Source: Thalassotalea euphylliae
GTDB lineage: Bacteria; Pseudomonadota; Gammaproteobacteria; Enterobacterales; Alteromonadaceae
DNA length: 64,000 bases
Direction of reading: 5' to 3'
Assembly (NCBI RefSeq): GCF_003390395.1
Contig: NZ_QUOV01000001.1
Span: 2,418,001-2,482,000 of the forward strand
Numbering within the stretch: position 1 is the stretch's first letter; each line of letters starts with the position of its first letter. The notes beneath the pieces are model-generated. The model saw nothing but the letters and a program-made list of their open reading frames with translations. It searched no databases and had not been told where the DNA came from. Below are positions 18,533 to 27,206 of this stretch, piece after piece. The translations under genes were made by a program, and so were the position numbers.

Positions 18533-19318
18533 TTAATTGCTTTTTAACATAAATGTAACGGTTACCTCTGCGCTAATCTCACTTGTACCTGAATAACTTT
18601 TCATCTGTCGAACGCCATCAAACGCCTCAGCAGCCATCATCACTTGCCCAGGCGCTCTATAAGCATGCTCGTTCAACATTTGCACTGGTCCTAATTCTAC
18701 GCCTAAATTCTCAGCCAAACGCAACGCCTTAGTTTTCGCATTGGCAACCGCTTGAGTTAATGCTTGTTGGTATAGTGTTTCTGCTTTAGCGAGGCTTGAT
18801 TGCACAGGAGAAATGCGTGTTACGCCAATTTTTAAAGCCTTATCCAACAAGCGCTCATAATCATCAACATCCGTTAATATCACTTCCACTTGACGACGAA
18901 GATCAAAGACAATCTCTGCGCGACGATTAGGTTTCGCCTTAGTTTTAGATTCTGCATTGCTATTTAAGGCAACCACACCGTCACCTTGATTAAAGTCTTG
19001 CTCAACATACACGCGATGAAGGTTGGTATTTGGTTTGGGGTAAATCGGCACCACTTGAACGCTAGTCGTTTTGATATCATCATCTTTGATGCGCATTGCT
19101 TTGGCCGAGCGTGTTAGCAAATTGGTTTGTTGATCTATTTTTGCCTTAGCTTTAGCAATGATTGCCGTGCGTTGTTCAAACGTAAAGACCACTTTAAATT
19201 GATCGGGTGCCTTAGCAATCGACGCTTTGCCAACAACGGTAATACCTTTAGCTTGTTCAGCAAATAAATAATTGCTGTTAATCACAAGTAAAGTGAAAAG
19301 AAATAACCTGAGCTTCAT
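18533..19318 (-). CDS. SIMPL (DUF541) domain exported protein
   Basis: A 261-residue protein with a signal peptide (about 20 residues, ending LFA) and one SIMPL/DUF541 domain, recognised by the N-terminal pattern ITVVGKASIAKAPD and the C-terminal AEVTVTFMLK. Relatives include Brucella BP26/OMP28 and E. coli YggE, periplasmic oligomeric proteins linked to oxidative-stress tolerance without a known reaction. It appears to be a single gene between msrC and the DUF2057 gene. Confidence 0.85.
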   Translation of the reverse strand: MKLRLFLFTLLVINSNYLFAEQAKGITVVGKASIAKAPDQFKVVFTFEQRTAIIAKAKAKIDQQTNLLTRSAKAMRIKDDDIKTTSVQVVPIYPKPNTNLHRVYVEQDFNQGDGVVALNSNAESKTKAKPNRRAEIVFDLRRQVEVILTDVDDYERLLDKALKIGVTRISPVQSSLAKAETLYQQALTQAVANAKTKALRLAENLGVELGPVQMLNEHAYRAPGQVMMAAEAFDGVRQMKSYSGTSEISAEVTVTFMLKSN

Positions 19319-19375
19319 CTGGCCTCCTGGTTAGCGATATGAATGATATTAGCGACACTAGCTAAGCATTTTCGA

Positions 19376-20014
19376 CTATAAATTGTGTTGTTGTTTAAAG
19401 GCAGCTTTTTCTTGTTCACTTGCTTGCTGCCACCAGTAATTGAGCATGTCTAATGCACGAGAATGAGCTGTTCTATCGCTACCTACTTGATTAGGAAGTG
19501 CTGGCAGCATTGCAGGTTTAGCTGACGCTCCCTCGTTACTAGAACGAGTGTCTAACACCGATTGATATTGACGCTGCTCAAAATCGGCCAACGCAAAAGT
19601 TTGGTATACGACCTTTTTGTCACTTGACGTCGTTAATGTTAAAGATGGCGATTTCGCATATTCACGCGCTTGTTTTTCTTCTTGGTTTCTAGGAGATGAA
19701 ACTTTAATGGTTTCTTCTGCTTTATTGACAACCAAAACAAATTGATCAGATTTAACCTTTACATGATCGTCGTTATCGGCATCCTCAAAAAGCTCGCTGT
19801 AACGATATAGAATCACGTGGCGGCCAACAGGCAAGGTAATCTTGCTTTCAGATTCAAACAAGCCACGGCTAAATGAATCGCCATTAACTTTTAAAACTTC
19901 GTAAACGTCAGGAAAAATAAGTTCTTTGGCAGATAAACTCTGAACATTGAAAAGAATAAAAAAGCTTGTAGCAAGGCTAATAAATTTTAAAGGGGAGATT
20001 AAGGATGATTTCAT
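19376..20014 (-). CDS. DUF2057 (YccT-like) exported protein
   Basis: A 212-residue protein with an N-terminal signal sequence (cleavage after LSA, about residue 29) and the DUF2057 pattern: a short beta-rich start (ELIFPDVYEVLKVNG), then LPVGRHVILYRYSELFED. E. coli YccT (CsgI) of this family is a periplasmic inhibitor of curli assembly, but no curli genes are here, so the same role cannot be assumed. The C-terminal part is low-complexity and poorly conserved. The gene stands alone; a bidirectional terminator lies upstream at 20093-20116. Confidence 0.75.
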   Translation of the reverse strand: MKSSLISPLKFISLATSFFILFNVQSLSAKELIFPDVYEVLKVNGDSFSRGLFESESKITLPVGRHVILYRYSELFEDADNDDHVKVKSDQFVLVVNKAEETIKVSSPRNQEEKQAREYAKSPSLTLTTSSDKKVVYQTFALADFEQRQYQSVLDTRSSNEGASAKPAMLPALPNQVGSDRTAHSRALDMLNYWWQQASEQEKAAFKQQHNL

Positions 20015-20092
20015 ATCGATTGAATTTTATGGTTTTTGGCTCATGGGCCAAAGAATCTTGATGCCCTTATTTTAGGCAATCATAACCCAAAG

Positions 20093-20116
20093 AAAAAGCA
20101 CCAACTGGTGCTTTTT
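20093..20116. terminator. Terminator after prpF
   Basis: Ten-bp stem AAAAAGCACC / GGTGCTTTTT with loop AACT. It lies 22 bases beyond the prpF stop codon and has T runs on both strands. It should end the prp operon. Confidence 0.85.
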
Positions 20117-20138
20117 CATGTTTATTGTTCTGCTCATA

Positions 20139-21317
20139 CTAAAAGCTATCTGCAGGAACTGCCACTCGCCCTTCCATTAGCAGTCGAGCGCTTCGACTCA
20201 TCACAGCTTTATCAATCCGCCACTGCCCGTCAATATCGCTCGCCTTCGCGCCTACTTTTAACGTACCTGAAGGGTGACCAAATACGATGCTTTCTCGCTC
20301 ACCACCTCCTGCTGCGCTGTTCACAACTGTACCAGGGATAGCAGCCGCACTGGCAATGGCCACCGCAGCCGTGCCCATCATGGCATGATGTAACTTGCCC
20401 ATTGATAACGCTCTAACGTTGATATCTATATCATCCGCCGATATTAGCTTACCGCTTGATGCCTGATAACTTTGAGCAGGCGCAACAAACGCAACTTTAG
20501 GCGTATGTTGGCGCGTTTTCGCTTCGTCTGGATGATTAATCAACCCCATTTTCAGCGCACCAGCCGTGCGAATATTCTCAAAATAGGCCAGCTTTTCAGC
20601 CGAGTTGTTAATATCGTCTTGCAGTTCAGTCCCCAGATATCCAATTTCTGCCGCATCTAAGAAAATGGTCGGAATACCTGCATTAATTAATGTCGCATTA
20701 AAAGTGCCAATTCCTGGCACCTCAAGCTGATCGACAAGATTACCCGTTGGGAACATGGCTTCGCTGGGATCAACTGGCTCAATGAATTCAACCGGTACCT
20801 CTGCTGCAGGAAAAGTCACGCCATCTAATTCAAAGTTGCCTGTTTCTTGCACTTCTCCGTTAGTGATAGGAACTTGCGCAATAATTGTTTTGCCAATATT
20901 TTGCTGCCAAATACGCACAGTACAAACACCATTTTCCGGTATTTTTGGCGGTTCAACCAAGCCCGACATAATCGCAAAGGCGCCAACAGCAGCAGTTAAA
21001 TTGCCACAGTTGCCAGACCAATCAACAAAAGGCCTATCAATTGCCACTTGACCAAACAAATAATCCACATCGTGATCTGCTTGACTAGATTTAGCAACAA
21101 TCACAGTTTTTGATGTGCTGGAGGTTGCCCCGCCCATGCCATCGGTTTGTTTACCATAAGGATCAGGTGAGCCAATGACGCGAAGTAACAAATTATCACG
21201 CGCCTCACCTGGCACTTGGCAGCGCTCAGGCAAGTCAGTTAAGCTGAAAAACACGCCTTTGGAGGTTCCGCCGCGCATATAGGTGGCGGGAATTTTTACT
21301 TGTGGTGCGCTAGTCAT
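20139..21317 (-). CDS. prpF: 2-methylaconitate cis-trans isomerase PrpF
   Basis: A 392-residue protein matching PrpF (N-terminal PATYMRGGTSKGVFF, then DGMGGATSSTSKT, WSGNCGN), a diaminopimelate-epimerase-like fold. It converts trans-2-methylaconitate made by AcnD to the cis isomer used to form 2-methylisocitrate. The ATG at 21317 overlaps the acnD stop by eight bases, showing translational coupling; a GTG at 21332 is possible. PrpF is needed only when AcnD replaces PrpD, which fits the absence of prpD here. Last gene of the operon. Confidence 0.95.
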   Translation of the reverse strand: MTSAPQVKIPATYMRGGTSKGVFFSLTDLPERCQVPGEARDNLLLRVIGSPDPYGKQTDGMGGATSSTSKTVIVAKSSQADHDVDYLFGQVAIDRPFVDWSGNCGNLTAAVGAFAIMSGLVEPPKIPENGVCTVRIWQQNIGKTIIAQVPITNGEVQETGNFELDGVTFPAAEVPVEFIEPVDPSEAMFPTGNLVDQLEVPGIGTFNATLINAGIPTIFLDAAEIGYLGTELQDDINNSAEKLAYFENIRTAGALKMGLINHPDEAKTRQHTPKVAFVAPAQSYQASSGKLISADDIDINVRALSMGKLHHAMMGTAAVAIASAAAIPGTVVNSAAGGGERESIVFGHPSGTLKVGAKASDIDGQWRIDKAVMSRSARLLMEGRVAVPADSF

Positions 21318-24015
21318 TGCTTGCTGCCTCACTTTCTAACTGACAGGTTGATGACTCTAAAAAATCCTGCGCGAATTTTTGTAATACGCCGCCCGCTGCG
21401 TGCACAATCACTTCTTCAGCAGTATCTAAGCGGCACTTCACTGGAATATTAATTTGCTCGCCAGCATTAGCACCTTTTTGACGGGTCATCACTACTGTCA
21501 TGGCACCGCCTGGTGAGGTTTTTCCTTGCACATCGAAGGTTTCACTACCGTCAATTTGGTAGGTATTACGGGTATCACCGTTAACAAACTCTAGCGGTAA
21601 AACTCCCATACCTATCAAGTTAGTTCGGTGAATACGTTCAAACCCTTCTGCAACAATCACTTCAACACCTGCTAAGCGAACACCTTTTGCTGCCCAGTCG
21701 CGTGAAGATCCTTGTCCATAGTCAGCACCAGCAATAATACACAGTGGCTGCTTACGCGACATATATGTCTCAATCGCTTCCCACATGCGAGCTTGTATAC
21801 CTTCGGGTTCAACACGCGCAAGTGATCCTTGGATTACCTGCCCTTGTTCATCACGGCACATTTCGTTAAAGAGTTTAGGGTTAGCAAAAGTTGCCCGCTG
21901 CGCGGTTAAATGATCGCCGCGATGAGTCGCGTAAGAGTTAAAATCTTCTTCTGGCAACCCCATTTTAGCGAGATACTCGCCAGCAGCTGAGCTGGCAAGA
22001 ATCGCGTTCGACGGCGATAAATGGTCGGTGGTGATATTGTCCCCTAAAACCGCTAGTGGGCGCATGCCTTTCATCGTACGCTCACCTGCTAACGCTCCTT
22101 CTCCTTCGGTTGCCCAATAAGGTGGACGGCGAATATAAGTTGACATTTCGCGCCACTGATAAAGCGGGTCGATATACGGGTTTTGCTCGTCACCAAAATC
22201 GACTTTTAAGTCGATTTCCTTACTAAACCCTTTGTCTCTATTGAACATTGGCTCGTAAATCTTTTTAAATTGCTCAGGTTTTACCGCAGCGTTGACGATG
22301 GCGTCAATTTCTTCATCACTTGGCCAAATATCTTTTAACGTAATTGGCTCACCGTTCTTATCGATGCCAAGTACATCTTGCTCGATATCAAAACGCACTG
22401 TGCCCGCAATCGCATAGGCGACTACAAGTGGCGGAGACGCTAAAAACGCTTGTTTCGCGTAAGGGTGAATGCGGCCATCAAAGTTGCGATTACCTGAAAG
22501 TACTGCGGTGGCATACAAATCGCGGTCAATCACTTCTTGTTGAATTTGTGGGTCTAATGCCCCAGACATACCATTACAAGTAGTACAAGCATACGCGACT
22601 ATGCCAAAGCCTAATTGCTCAAGTTCGGTTAGCAAGCCAGCTTCTTCTAAGTACAGCTTGGCCACTTTTGAGCCGGGTGCAAATGAGGTTTTAACCCAAG
22701 GCTTACGTACTAAACCCAATTCATTAGCGTGCTTAGCAACTAGTCCTGCAGCGACGACATTTCTAGGATTTGAAGTATTTGTACATGAGGTAATCGCCGC
22801 AATTATACAAGCACCATCCGGCATATTGCCTTGCCAGTTATTTAATTCCGGTGATTGCCACTGACCAGCCACACCTCGCGCTTGCAAATCGGACGTTGGC
22901 AAACGACGATGTGGATTAGAAGGCCCTGCCATATTGCGCGTTACACTGGATAAATCAAAGGTTAAGACGCGCTCATACTCAGCATTTGCTAAGTCGTCTG
23001 CCCATAGGCCGGTGGTTTTCGCATAGTTTTCAACTAAAGCGACTTGCTCTGGCTCACGACCAGTAATGGTCAAGTAATCTAAAGTTTGCTGATCGATATA
23101 AAACATCCCCGCAGACGCACCATATTCCGGTGTCATATTCGAGATAGTTGCGCGATCACCTATAGTTAAGCTTGCGGCTCCTTCACCGAAAAACTCTAAG
23201 TAGCTCGACACCACTTTTTCGTTGCGAAGAAATTCCGTAATCGCTAAAACGATATCGGTTGCGGTAATGCCCGGTTGGCGCTTACCGACCAATTTAACAC
23301 CAACAATATCAGGCAAGCGCATCATAGATGGACGGCCTAACATCACTGTTTCAGCTTCTAGGCCACCAACCCCAATAGCGATAACCCCCAGAGCATCAAC
23401 ATGTGGCGTGTGCGAGTCAGTGCCAACACAAGTATCGGGAAAGGCAATACCATCACGAGCTTGAATGACTGGCGACATTTTCTCTAGGTTAATTTGATGC
23501 ATAATGCCGTTACCCGCAGGTATAACATCAACATTTTCAAAAGCAGTTTTGGTCCATTCAATAAAATGGAATCTGTCTTCATTGCGTCTGTCCTCAATAG
23601 CGCGGTTTTTCTCAAACGCATTAGCTTCAAAGCCGCCGTGTTCCACGGCTAACGAGTGATCAACAATCAGTTGAGTGGGCACCACAGGATTGACTTTCGC
23701 GGGATCACCTCCTTGCTCGGCGATAGCATCACGTAAGCCCGCTAAATCAACGAGTGCCGTTTGTCCTAAGATATCGTGGCAAACAACGCGAGCGGGATAC
23801 CAAGGAAAGTCTAAATCACGTTTATTGCCAATGATTTGCTGCAATGCGGCTGTCAAGTTTTCAGGTTCGCAGCGACGTACTAATTGCTCCGCTAATACGC
23901 GTGACGTGTAAGGTAATTTTTGATAACTACCCGGCTCAATATCTTCTATTGCTTGGCGGGTATCGAAATAATCTAGCTGAGTGCCAGTTAATGGTTTGCG
24001 GTAATTTGTATTCAT
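21310..24015 (-). CDS. acnD: Fe/S-dependent 2-methylcitrate dehydratase AcnD
   Basis: A 901-residue aconitase-family enzyme that dehydrates 2-methylcitrate in propionate breakdown. The three [4Fe-4S] cysteines are seen: C411 in AITSCTNTSNP, and C477 and C480 in ACTTCNGMSG. The swivel domain carries GADYGQGSSRDWAAKG and MGVLPLEF. The position between prpC and prpF marks it as AcnD rather than AcnA. It starts at ATG 24015; a 198-base gap with a hairpin separates it from prpC. It yields 2-methylaconitate for PrpF. Confidence 0.95.
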   Translation of the reverse strand: MNTNYRKPLTGTQLDYFDTRQAIEDIEPGSYQKLPYTSRVLAEQLVRRCEPENLTAALQQIIGNKRDLDFPWYPARVVCHDILGQTALVDLAGLRDAIAEQGGDPAKVNPVVPTQLIVDHSLAVEHGGFEANAFEKNRAIEDRRNEDRFHFIEWTKTAFENVDVIPAGNGIMHQINLEKMSPVIQARDGIAFPDTCVGTDSHTPHVDALGVIAIGVGGLEAETVMLGRPSMMRLPDIVGVKLVGKRQPGITATDIVLAITEFLRNEKVVSSYLEFFGEGAASLTIGDRATISNMTPEYGASAGMFYIDQQTLDYLTITGREPEQVALVENYAKTTGLWADDLANAEYERVLTFDLSSVTRNMAGPSNPHRRLPTSDLQARGVAGQWQSPELNNWQGNMPDGACIIAAITSCTNTSNPRNVVAAGLVAKHANELGLVRKPWVKTSFAPGSKVAKLYLEEAGLLTELEQLGFGIVAYACTTCNGMSGALDPQIQQEVIDRDLYATAVLSGNRNFDGRIHPYAKQAFLASPPLVVAYAIAGTVRFDIEQDVLGIDKNGEPITLKDIWPSDEEIDAIVNAAVKPEQFKKIYEPMFNRDKGFSKEIDLKVDFGDEQNPYIDPLYQWREMSTYIRRPPYWATEGEGALAGERTMKGMRPLAVLGDNITTDHLSPSNAILASSAAGEYLAKMGLPEEDFNSYATHRGDHLTAQRATFANPKLFNEMCRDEQGQVIQGSLARVEPEGIQARMWEAIETYMSRKQPLCIIAGADYGQGSSRDWAAKGVRLAGVEVIVAEGFERIHRTNLIGMGVLPLEFVNGDTRNTYQIDGSETFDVQGKTSPGGAMTVVMTRQKGANAGEQINIPVKCRLDTAEEVIVHAAGGVLQKFAQDFLESSTCQLESEAASND

Positions 24016-24137
24016 GATCTGATAACTTGTGCTCTAATAGCTGGAAAGTGATTAGAAAATATAAAGGCTAATTAGCGGTAAATACTGAGATTACAGCCTT
24101 AATCTGTGATCTAGCCGTTGCGAAGAAGCTTACTAGG

Positions 24138-24171
24138 GGAATACTCGTCTAGTTAACTATCTGAGTATTCC
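24138..24171. repeat. Inverted repeat between prpC and acnD
   Basis: A perfect nine-bp stem (GGAATACTC / GAGTATTCC) around a 16-base loop inside the prp operon. No T run follows on the minus strand, so it is more likely an RNA-processing or stability element than a terminator. Confidence 0.5.
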
Positions 24172-24213
24172 AAGCCATATTGCTGGTTAACAAACGACGT
24201 CAACTAGCCGCCA

Positions 24214-25341
24214 CTATCTGTTTTCAATCGCAACATAATCGCGTGCGTCTTCCCCTATATAATCAGCAGACGGTCGAATGATTCGATTATTAGCTCGTTG
24301 CTCCATCGCGTGTGCAGTCCAACCCGCGACTCTTGAGCAAACAAAAATTGGCGTAAACAGCTTAGTCGGAATGCCCATAAAGTTATACGCAGAGGCGTGG
24401 AAGAAATCGGCATTACAGAAGAGTTTTTTCTCACGCCACATCACCGCTTCACAACGCTCAGAAACATCATATAAACGTGTATCGCCAGTTTGCTCAGCTA
24501 GCTTTTTAGACCATTCCTTAATAATCGCATTACGCGGATCTGACTCGCGATAAACCGCATGACCAAAGCCCATAATCTTTTCTTTACGGTCAAGCATCCC
24601 CATAATATTGGCTTCGGCTTCATCAGCACTTTGCCAATCTTCAATCATCTCCATGGCCGCTTCATTGGCTCCGCCATGCAATGGACCGCGCAATGAACCA
24701 ATGGCGCCAGTAACAACCGAGTGAATATCTGATAAGGTTGAAGCACAAACACGGCCAGTAAAGGTTGATGCGTTAAATTCGTGCTCTGCATATAGCACCA
24801 ACGAGGCATGCATCACATCCACATGCATTGGCTCTGGTTTTTTATTATGTAGCGTCCAAAGGAATTGCTCAGCGATTGAATCTGCTTCGGTTTCAACCTC
24901 AACACGAATACCGTGATGGCTAAAGTTATACCAATAGTTAATTAAGCCAGGAAACACCGCCAACATGCGATCCATGTGGTCAAGTTGGTCAGAAAAGTCG
25001 CCCTGCTCCGTTTCCAAATTACCCAACATTGAGCAACCTGTGCGCATTACATCCATTGGATGGGCATCTTTTGGAATATTTTCCAACACCACTTTTAAGG
25101 GTGCGGGTAGACCTCGCATTCCTTTTAAGCGTATCTTATAAGCCGTTAGCTCAGTTTGATTAGGTAATTTGCCGTAAAGTAGCAAATAGGCCACTTCCTC
25201 AAATTGTGCATTTGCGGCTAAGTCTTTAATGTCGTATCCGCGATAGGTTAAACCTGAGCCTGATTTACCCACTGTGCATAGGGCAGTTTCGCCCGCACTT
25301 TGCCCACGTAAACCGGCACCACCGAGTTTCTTATCAACCAT
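24214..25341 (-). CDS. prpC: 2-methylcitrate synthase PrpC
   Basis: A 375-residue citrate-synthase-family enzyme joining propionyl-CoA and oxaloacetate. Active-site segments: GPLHGGANEAAMEM (His) and GFGHAVYRESDPR (His), with the catalytic Asp expected near NADFFHA. Length is that of 2-methylcitrate synthases rather than the longer GltA. The ATG at 25341 (MVDKKLGG) has a GGAGG eight bases upstream; the apparent upstream start is within that ribosome binding site. It lies 97 bases after prpB in the same operon. Confidence 0.95.
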   Translation of the reverse strand: MVDKKLGGAGLRGQSAGETALCTVGKSGSGLTYRGYDIKDLAANAQFEEVAYLLLYGKLPNQTELTAYKIRLKGMRGLPAPLKVVLENIPKDAHPMDVMRTGCSMLGNLETEQGDFSDQLDHMDRMLAVFPGLINYWYNFSHHGIRVEVETEADSIAEQFLWTLHNKKPEPMHVDVMHASLVLYAEHEFNASTFTGRVCASTLSDIHSVVTGAIGSLRGPLHGGANEAAMEMIEDWQSADEAEANIMGMLDRKEKIMGFGHAVYRESDPRNAIIKEWSKKLAEQTGDTRLYDVSERCEAVMWREKKLFCNADFFHASAYNFMGIPTKLFTPIFVCSRVAGWTAHAMEQRANNRIIRPSADYIGEDARDYVAIENR

Positions 25342-25438
25342 TACACTTTCCTCCATAAATTCACTTGTTGTTAGCTGCCTTGCCTCATACTCTGACGGTT
25401 AGATGGCATGCAGCTTTTTTATTCTTTTTACTGCATTT

Positions 25439-26329
25439 TTACTTATTTTTACCTTCGGCAAACAATGAGTCGAGTTTTTGCTCGTACTCGTGATACCCCA
25501 AGTAATCATATAATTCCATACGCGTTTGCATATTGTCGATTTCGGCTGTTTGATCGCCGTCAACCAACAATGTTTTATAAACTGACTCAGCCGCTTTGTT
25601 CATTGCTCTAAATGCCGAAAGTGGATAAAGCACCATAGCGCAGCCCCACTCTCCTAATTGCGCTTTGTTCCACAACTCGGTTTTACCAAATTCGGTAATG
25701 TTCGCTAAAATTGGCACATCTAGCGCCTCAGCAAAGGCACGATAATGCGCCTCAGTTTGCACTGCTTCGGCAAAAATGCCGTCTGCACCGGCAGCAACAT
25801 ACGCATTTGCGCGCTCAAGTGCTTTTTCTAGACCTTCTTGAGCAAACGCGTCGGTGCGTGCCATGATAAAAAAGTCATCATCAGTGCGGGCATCGACTGC
25901 TGCTTTAATGCGATCAACCATTTCTTCGGTGGATACAATTTCTTTATTTGGCCTGTGGCCACAGCGCTTTTGCGCCACTTGATCTTCAATATGTACTGCT
26001 GCTGCCCCCGCCTTTTCCATATCGCGAATAGTTTTAGCAATGTTAAACGCACCGCCCCAACCAGTATCAATATCGACCATCAAAGGTAAGCTAGATGCAG
26101 ATGTAATTCGCTGAACATCGGCGATAACATCGTTAAGTGACGTCATACCTAGATCTGGCAAACCGTAAGATGCGTTTGCTACGCCGCCACCCGATAAATA
26201 AATGGCTTGATGCCCTAGTTGCTCCGCCATCATGGCGCAATAGGCATTGATCGTACCGACAATTTGTAACGGCTTATTATTGGCAAGTGCTTGTCTAAAT
26301 TTAGCCCCTGCTGACATTGGTATTGACAT
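25439..26329 (-). CDS. prpB: 2-methylisocitrate lyase PrpB
   Basis: A 296-residue enzyme of the isocitrate lyase superfamily. It has the signature KRCGHR (catalytic cysteine) and the metal-binding DIDTGWGG segment. It splits 2-methylisocitrate into pyruvate and succinate, the final step of the cycle. The ATG at 26329 has an AGGG ribosome binding site. It begins 14 bases after prpR, so both share the operator-controlled promoter at 27093-27120. Confidence 0.96.
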   Translation of the reverse strand: MSIPMSAGAKFRQALANNKPLQIVGTINAYCAMMAEQLGHQAIYLSGGGVANASYGLPDLGMTSLNDVIADVQRITSASSLPLMVDIDTGWGGAFNIAKTIRDMEKAGAAAVHIEDQVAQKRCGHRPNKEIVSTEEMVDRIKAAVDARTDDDFFIMARTDAFAQEGLEKALERANAYVAAGADGIFAEAVQTEAHYRAFAEALDVPILANITEFGKTELWNKAQLGEWGCAMVLYPLSAFRAMNKAAESVYKTLLVDGDQTAEIDNMQTRMELYDYLGYHEYEQKLDSLFAEGKNK

Positions 26330-26343
26330 ATAACTACCCTTTA

Positions 26344-27060
26344 TTACCCTGTTGTAGTGTCTGTATTTAGCGAGTGCTTAGCTGATGCCAGCTGCGCTAT
26401 TTTGTTTTCTATGTTCTTGCGAGATGCAGCGATATGCCGACGCATCAAGAGTTCTGCTAATTCGCCATCGCGATCAGCAATGGCTTCGATAATGCGCGAA
26501 TGCTCATCAAAGGCGCGACTCGCTCGTGGGCTATTCATGCCAAACTGACAGCGATACATGCGTAGTAAGTAATACAACTGGCCGCATAAAATATTAATGA
26601 GTTGTTGATTATGGCTGCCTAAAATGACTTTGTAGTGAAAATCAAGATCGCCTTCTTCTTGGTAATAAGCGATGCCGTCTTGCAGCGCTTTTGCTTTCGC
26701 GTGCTCAGCGAGCATTGCCTTCATCGCGGCAATTTCTTCATCAGACATATTTATTGCGGCTTGACGACAAGCCATACCTTCAAGTGCTTCGCGCGCAATG
26801 TACAAGTCAAGCAACCCTTCGACCGTGCAATCTACGACCTTTGAACCAACGTTCGCTTTACGCTCAATTAAATGGCACTTTTCTAATCGATTTAGCGCTT
26901 CGCGTAAGGTAGAACGAGAAATTTGATATTGCTTGGCAAGCTCTGGTTCACTAATTTTTGTACCAGCGCGAATTTCACCGCTAACAATCGCTTGTTGCAG
27001 TTGTACGAAGACTTTATCTGAAGTAGTGATTGGTGTGTATTCGGTTGGATTAACTGACAC
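26344..27060 (-). CDS. prpR: GntR-family (FCD) regulator of the prp operon
   Basis: A 238-residue regulator with an N-terminal winged helix ([25 protein letters not shown], residues about 35-62) and a C-terminal FCD effector domain. As first gene of the prp operon it is probably an autoregulated repressor responding to a pathway intermediate such as 2-methylcitrate. The start is a GTG at 27060 with no clear ribosome binding site; a palindrome ATTGTCGACAAT ends only three bases upstream, so bound repressor or a leaderless-like start could affect initiation. Alteromonadales commonly carry this GntR regulator in place of the sigma-54-type PrpR of enterobacteria; the shared symbol does not mean homology. 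Confidence 0.88.
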   Translation of the reverse strand: MSVNPTEYTPITTSDKVFVQLQQAIVSGEIRAGTKISEPELAKQYQISRSTLREALNRLEKCHLIERKANVGSKVVDCTVEGLLDLYIAREALEGMACRQAAINMSDEEIAAMKAMLAEHAKAKALQDGIAYYQEEGDLDFHYKVILGSHNQQLINILCGQLYYLLRMYRCQFGMNSPRASRAFDEHSRIIEAIADRDGELAELLMRRHIAASRKNIENKIAQLASAKHSLNTDTTTG

Positions 27061-27063
27061 TAG

Positions 27064-27075
27064 ATTGTCGACAAT
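27064..27075. promoter_or_regulatory. prp operator, proximal copy
   Basis: Perfect 12-bp palindrome ATTGTCGACAAT, downstream of the -10 element and ending just before the prpR start codon. Identical to the distal copy at 27136-27147, centre-to-centre distance 72 bases (about seven helical turns). GntR/FCD regulators bind sites of this size. Confidence 0.85.
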
Positions 27076-27092
27076 TGATAAACATTGAGTTC

Positions 27093-27120
27093 AGTATAGT
27101 GATTGAAAGTTAAAGATCAA
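27093..27120 (-). promoter_or_regulatory. Promoter of the prp operon
   Basis: On the minus strand TTGATC (27120-27115) and TATACT (27098-27093) are separated by 16 bases. The promoter sits between the two operator palindromes, so repressor bound to both would enclose it. Confidence 0.75.
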
Positions 27121-27135
27121 CCAAGAAATGAACAT

Positions 27136-27147
27136 ATTGTCGACAAT
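27136..27147. promoter_or_regulatory. prp operator, distal copy
   Basis: Second perfect copy of ATTGTCGACAAT, with an extra symmetric T/A pair on the outside, 15 bases upstream of the -35 element. Confidence 0.85.
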
Positions 27148-27206
27148 AATTGAGAGTAGAGTAAAAAAGGTTAGCGTAAAGCCTGTTTATAGAGAACGCT
27201 AATAGG

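Noticed and set aside
20036..20341. A 101-codon plus-strand frame over the end of prpF
   Set aside because: Antisense to prpF, includes the prp terminator, and no family match is visible.
26344..27060. Sigma-54 activator PrpR as in enterobacteria
   Set aside because: The protein is a GntR/FCD regulator with no AAA+ domain.
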